This document shows positions 60,506-64,000 of a stretch of DNA of 64,000 nucleotides, one piece after another. A program made the translations under genes and the position numbers. The stretch is taken from positions 683,097 to 747,096 of the forward strand of contig NZ_RCZM01000001.1 in NCBI RefSeq assembly GCF_006438965.1. The letters run 5' to 3'. The stretch's first letter is position 1, and the number at the start of each line of letters is the position of its first letter. Source of the DNA: Pedococcus bigeumensis. Its GTDB lineage: Bacteria > Actinomycetota > Actinomycetes > Actinomycetales > Dermatophilaceae. The notes under the pieces were generated by a model. The model did no database searches. It had not been told where the DNA came from and saw nothing but the letters and a program-made list of their open reading frames with translations.

Positions 60506-61168
60506 ATGCGCGATTGGTTCAAGGCGGTCAAGGGTCACCCGAGCGGGGTGCTCCTCGTGGCCCAGCTGCTCGAGGTGCTCGCCTACCCCTTCGCGGGAGA
60601 CACGCCGCTGGGGCGCACGCTCATCGGCGTCTTCGGGGTCCTCGTGCTTTCCATCGCGGTGTATGCCGTGCGCGCGACGCCCGCCTTGACGTGGGTCGCG
60701 GTGGTGCTGGGTGTGCCGGTCGTGGCGCTCACGATCGCGGAGGGGTTCGTCCCCGCCAACGATCAGGTGGTCTTCTGGTCGGCGATCCTGCACGCGGCGT
60801 TCTACGGCTACACCGGCTACGGCCTGATCCGCTACCTCTTCGACGACTCGTGGGTGACTCGCGACGAGATCTTCGCGGTGGGGGCGAACTTCACCGTCGT
60901 GTCCTGGATGTTCGCCCACCTCTTCATGGCGGTGCAGGTGGTCTATCCGGGGTCCTTCACCGCCTTCCAGGGCGAGGGGCACCGCACCTTCCTCGAGCTG
61001 CTCTACCTGTCCTTCGCCAACCTCACCAGCGTCGGGCTCTCCGACGTGTCGGCAGTGCTGCCGCTCGCGCGGTCGGTCGTGATCATCGAGCAGGTCGCGG
61101 GCGTCATGTACGTCGCGTTGATCATCGCTCGTGTCGTGGGCCTGACCATCACCCGCTGGCGCAACTAG
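60506..61168 (+). CDS. Ion-channel-like membrane protein (two-helix pore family)
   Basis: The 220-residue protein has about six hydrophobic segments. Near the end, LLYLSFANLTSVGLSDVSAV and LPLARSVVIIEQVAGVMYVA have the layout of a pore helix, filter and last helix of Ion_trans_2 potassium channels. The filter TSVGLSD at 174-180 replaces the canonical TVGYGD, with G177 kept, so ion selectivity may differ. It has no regulatory domain. The gene stands alone with a leaderless start, and its stop shares CTAG with the convergent dipeptidase gene. Confidence 0.72.
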   Translation: MRDWFKAVKGHPSGVLLVAQLLEVLAYPFAGDTPLGRTLIGVFGVLVLSIAVYAVRATPALTWVAVVLGVPVVALTIAEGFVPANDQVVFWSAILHAAFYGYTGYGLIRYLFDDSWVTRDEIFAVGANFTVVSWMFAHLFMAVQVVYPGSFTAFQGEGHRTFLELLYLSFANLTSVGLSDVSAVLPLARSVVIIEQVAGVMYVALIIARVVGLTITRWRN

Positions 61169-62427
61169 GCCGTCGCTGGCGGGTCCTCGGAGACCGGCTG
61201 GTCCTCGGATGACGGCTGGTCCACTGAGGCCTGCTGGCCGTCGAGGTCCTTGATGGTGGCCAGGCTCGGGCCGCGTTGCTGCTGCAGCTCCTTTGCGCCC
61301 GCCTCCGCGTCCCGCATCACCCGCAGGATGTTGCCGCTGGTGAGCTTGCCGAGGTCGTCGTCGGACCAGCCGCGGTCGGCCAGGGCCGCGAGCAGGCGCG
61401 GGTAGCCGGTGACGTCCTCGAGCCCTTCGGGCAGGGTCGCCACCCCGTCGTAGTCGCCGCCGAGGCCGACGTGGTCGACCCCTGCCACCTCGCGGACGTG
61501 CTCGATGTGCCGCACCACGTCGGCGAGCGTGGCCTTGGGCGTGGGGTGGGTGAGGGCGTGGGCGTCGTAGAACGTCGAGTAGGCATCCGCGTCGGCGGGT
61601 GTGATGCCCTGGGCCGCGGCCACGTCGTTCAGCTCCTGACGCCAGGCAGCCGCCTCGGGGCTCACGAAGGTCGGCACGAAGGTCACCATGCAGACGCCGT
61701 TGTTGTCGCGCAGCAGCTCCAGGACGTCGTCGGGCGCGTTGCGCGGGCTGTCGCAGACCGCTCGGGCCGAGGAGTGGCTGAAGATGGCCGGCACCTCGGC
61801 CACCCGCAACGCGTCGCGCATCGTGTCAGGGGACACGTGGGACAGGTCGACGAGCATCCCGATCCGGTTCATCTCGCGCACGACCTCGACACCGAAGGCC
61901 GAGAGCCCTTGGTGGACAGCCACATCCGTCGCGGAGTCGGCCCAGTCGACGTTGCTGTTGTGCGTCAGGGTCATGTAGCGCACACCCAGGACGTGCAGCA
62001 TCCGCAAGGTCGCCAGCGAGTTGTTGATCGAGTGGCCACCCTCGGCGCCCAGCAGCGACGCGATGCGTCCGGACTCCCAGGCGGCGGCGACGTCGTCCGC
62101 GGTCCGGGCAAAAGCCAGTTGGCCGGCATACCTCGCCACCATCTGGTGGCCGGCGTCGATCTGCTCCAGGGTGGCACTCACGGCGTCGTCACCCGCGAGC
62201 GACGCGGGCACGAAGACCGACCAGAACTGGCCACCCACACCTCCTTGCACGAGCCGGGGCAGGTCGGTGTGCGTCGGGGTGCCCCCGGCTTCGATGTCGA
62301 GGCGGTCGAAGTCGTAGCCGACCTGCTGCCGGGCCTCCCAGAGGAGGTCGTTGTGCCCGTCGATGACGGGGTGGCGCTCGAGGAGGGCGCTGATCCGGGC
62401 GGTGGTCGCATCGGCTGTCGCGGTCAT
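61165..62427 (-). CDS. Membrane dipeptidase-type metallopeptidase (peptidase M19)
   Basis: The 420-residue enzyme hydrolyses dipeptides or related amides with two zinc ions. The first metal site is [14 protein letters not shown] with His25 and Asp27. The bridging region is [20 protein letters not shown], a further His site lies in [19 protein letters not shown], followed by [20 protein letters not shown], and [20 protein letters not shown] is the last block. No signal peptide is present, so it acts in the cytoplasm. The C-terminal 40 residues are low complexity with a repeated S-(S/V)-(E)-D-(Q/P)-P pattern. It diverges from rimO across 33 bases. Confidence 0.9.
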   Translation of the reverse strand: MTATADATTARISALLERHPVIDGHNDLLWEARQQVGYDFDRLDIEAGGTPTHTDLPRLVQGGVGGQFWSVFVPASLAGDDAVSATLEQIDAGHQMVARYAGQLAFARTADDVAAAWESGRIASLLGAEGGHSINNSLATLRMLHVLGVRYMTLTHNSNVDWADSATDVAVHQGLSAFGVEVVREMNRIGMLVDLSHVSPDTMRDALRVAEVPAIFSHSSARAVCDSPRNAPDDVLELLRDNNGVCMVTFVPTFVSPEAAAWRQELNDVAAAQGITPADADAYSTFYDAHALTHPTPKATLADVVRHIEHVREVAGVDHVGLGGDYDGVATLPEGLEDVTGYPRLLAALADRGWSDDDLGKLTSGNILRVMRDAEAGAKELQQQRGPSLATIKDLDGQQASVDQPSSEDQPVSEDPPATA

Positions 62428-62447
62428 GGCGCCACGCTACCCACCCT

Positions 62448-62460
62448 TAGAGTGGAGCCC
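62448..62460 (+). promoter_or_regulatory. Leaderless -10 element of rimO
   Basis: TAGAGT at 62448-62453 is seven bases before the ATG at 62461. Confidence 0.5.
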
Positions 62461-64000
62461 ATGAGTTCGACGGCACAGAGCAGTTCAACGGCTCAGCGCA
62501 GCGTCGCCTTGGTCACCCTGGGCTGCACCCGCAACGAAGTGGACTCCGAGGAGCTAGCCGGTCGGCTGGCCGCCGAGGGGTGGCTGCTCGTCGACGACGC
62601 CGACGATGCTGACGTCGCCGTGGTCAACACCTGCGGCTTCGTCGAACAGGCCAAGAAGGACTCGATCGACGTGCTCATCGAGGCCTCCGCGCGCAAGGGG
62701 CACTCGAAGACGCAGAAGGTGGTCGCGGTCGGCTGCCTGGCAGAGCGCTACGGGCAGCAGCTGGCCGACGAGCTGCCCGAGGCCGATGCGGTGCTGGGGT
62801 TCGACTCCTACGCCGACATGTCCACGCACCTGCGCGCCGTCCTCGACGGCCACAAGCCGGCCTCGCACGTTCCGTCCGACCGCCGCCAGCTGCTCCCGCT
62901 GTCGCCGACGCAGCGACAGGGCGGGTCCGCTGGAGTCGCGCTGCCGGGACACGGCATCCCCACTGATCCCACGTCCCCCGAGCAGACGTCGTCGGAGCCG
63001 CTGTCGACGGCGCCGGTCGACGTCACCATCGACGGACCGGTCCCCGCGTCAGGGCCCCGCGTGATCCGGGCCCGTCTCGACGGCCGTCCGTGGGCCCCGC
63101 TCAAGATCGCCAGCGGGTGCGACCGGCGCTGTGCGTTCTGCGCCATCCCCATGTTCCGCGGCGCCTTCGTCTCGCGGCGCCCGCACGACATCATCGCCGA
63201 GGCGCGGTGGCTGGGGGAGCGCGGCGTCAAGGAGCTGTTCCTCGTCAGCGAGAACTCCACGTCCTACGGCAAGGACCTCGGCGACATCGGTCTGCTCGAG
63301 AAGATCCTGCCCGACCTCGCGGCCGTCCCCGGGATCGAGCGGGTGCGGGTGAGCTACCTGCAGCCGGCCGAGATCCGACCCGGCCTGCTCGACGCGATGG
63401 CCTCCGTGCCCGGCGTGGTGCCCTACTTCGACATCTCGTTCCAGCACGCCTCTGCCACCCTGCTGCGGTCGATGCGGCGGTTCGGCGGGCGTGAGGCCTT
63501 CCTCGGGCTGCTCGACGAGGTGCGGGCGCGCGTGCCGCTGGCCGGCATCCGCAGCAACGTCATCGTCGGGTTCCCGGGCGAGACCGAGGACGACCTCACC
63601 GAGCTCGAGGACTTCCTCGTGACAGCCAGGCTCGACGTCGTCGGCGTGTTCGGCTATTCGGACGAGGATGGCACCGAGGCCGAGACCTACGCCGACAAGC
63701 TGTCTGATGACGTTGTCGCAGAGCGCGTTTCGCGCTTCACCGCCCTCATCGAGGAGCTCAACCTCCAGCGCGCAGAGGAACGCATCGGCGAGCACGTGGA
63801 CGTGCTCATCGAGTCGGTGCCCAACGGTGAGGATGACGAAGAGGAGACGTCCGTCGTGGGCCGGGCCGCGCACCAGGGGCCAGACGTCGACGGAGTGACC
63901 ATGCTCGACCCCACCCAGTTCCCCGACGTCGCCGTGGGCGACATCGTGCGGGCGGTCGTCACCGGGACCGAGGGGATCGACCTGCTGGCCGAGCCATGCT
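62461..64000 (+). CDS. rimO: Ribosomal protein S12 methylthiotransferase RimO, runs off the window
   Basis: At least 513 residues are present and the frame is open at the window end. The N-terminal UPF0004 domain has [40 protein letters not shown] and [14 protein letters not shown], with three cysteines for the second cluster. The radical-SAM domain has C220, C224 and C227 in [20 protein letters not shown], then [18 protein letters not shown] and [19 protein letters not shown] domain begins near 430 ([17 protein letters not shown]). An insert of about 45 residues (158-200, Pro/Ser/Thr-rich) between the domains makes it longer than typical. It adds a methylthio group to Asp89 of S12 (E. coli numbering). 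Confidence 0.95.
   Translation, partial: MSSTAQSSSTAQRSVALVTLGCTRNEVDSEELAGRLAAEGWLLVDDADDADVAVVNTCGFVEQAKKDSIDVLIEASARKGHSKTQKVVAVGCLAERYGQQLADELPEADAVLGFDSYADMSTHLRAVLDGHKPASHVPSDRRQLLPLSPTQRQGGSAGVALPGHGIPTDPTSPEQTSSEPLSTAPVDVTIDGPVPASGPRVIRARLDGRPWAPLKIASGCDRRCAFCAIPMFRGAFVSRRPHDIIAEARWLGERGVKELFLVSENSTSYGKDLGDIGLLEKILPDLAAVPGIERVRVSYLQPAEIRPGLLDAMASVPGVVPYFDISFQHASATLLRSMRRFGGREAFLGLLDEVRARVPLAGIRSNVIVGFPGETEDDLTELEDFLVTARLDVVGVFGYSDEDGTEAETYADKLSDDVVAERVSRFTALIEELNLQRAEERIGEHVDVLIESVPNGEDDEEETSVVGRAAHQGPDVDGVTMLDPTQFPDVAVGDIVRAVVTGTEGIDLLAEPC

Noticed and set aside
1-64000. tRNA or rRNA genes, IS elements, prophage or CRISPR arrays
   Set aside because: I looked for T-loop GTTCGA patterns with matching acceptor stems, transposase or integrase motifs and spaced repeats, and found none that held up by eye. 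A covariance-model scan would be the decisive check.

Overview
The window is a 64 kb, very GC-rich chromosomal segment with tightly packed genes and almost no mobile DNA. Gene content and order point to a Gram-positive actinobacterium, probably Micrococcales and plausibly the Intrasporangiaceae (Janibacter/Knoellia/Tetrasphaera-like): folC-DUF4233-ndk-mreBCD-mrdA, rpsO-pnp, dapB, dfrA/thyA, dapA-rnj and ftsK-rimO are core actinobacterial neighbourhoods; ileS has an actinobacterial ultrashort-stem T-box; a SAM-IV riboswitch is present; and many genes look leaderless (TANNNT six or seven bases before the start codon). The genus is inference.

Layout. 1-3.2 kb: end of a MarR-type regulator, an acyltransferase (plsC-like), an odd membrane-bound sigma-factor-like protein with a histone-H1-like tail, and a Nudix-like protein. 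3.2-11.1 kb (minus strand): a six-gene operon read from a cobalamin riboswitch and intrinsic terminator: a sortase-anchored alpha/alpha-toroid protein, a secreted DUF4430-like protein, EcfT, a fused double EcfA ATPase, an S component, and a GlcD-type FAD oxidase. The toroid and DUF4430 folds are the two halves of animal transcobalamin/intrinsic factor, so this reads as a riboswitch-controlled, surface-anchored corrinoid-capture system feeding an ECF importer. It is the most interesting system in the window. 11.1-14.7 kb: a T-box leader and ileS. 14.7-19.2 kb: an acyl-CoA ligase/saccharopine-dehydrogenase-like/SDR operon with a divergent TetR regulator and two operator palindromes.

19.2-31.2 kb: folate, nucleotide and cell-shape genes (folC, DUF4233, ndk, mreBCD, mrdA), interrupted by a repeat-containing secreted protein, small proteins, a DUF998 membrane protein and a MarR/MFS pair with operators. 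31.3-37.7 kb: lpdA, a GNAT-acyltransferase-SIS-sugar kinase run, TfoX-like and methyltransferase genes. 37.8-42.1 kb: rpsO, pnp with a strong terminator, and a ferredoxin-reductase-type flavoprotein. 42.1-49.6 kb: dapB, a small membrane protein, a VOC protein, a GNAT-AzlC-AzlD operon, dfrA, thyA, and (divergently) dapA-rnj. 49.6-56.0 kb: a class V aminotransferase under a SAM-IV riboswitch and a 1456-residue secreted multi-repeat protein. 56.2-64 kb: ftsK, a Bcr/CflA-type MFS pump behind a hairpin with a two-codon mini-ORF, a channel-like protein, an M19 dipeptidase and the first part of rimO.

Two genome-scale signals cut across the genes. One is the heptamer GTATGCC/GGCATAC, about 39 copies counted by eye, which forms a perfect 30-bp palindrome between thyA and dapA and the arms of the pnp terminator. 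The other is the run of leaderless -10 elements. No tRNA, rRNA, CRISPR array, IS element or prophage was seen.
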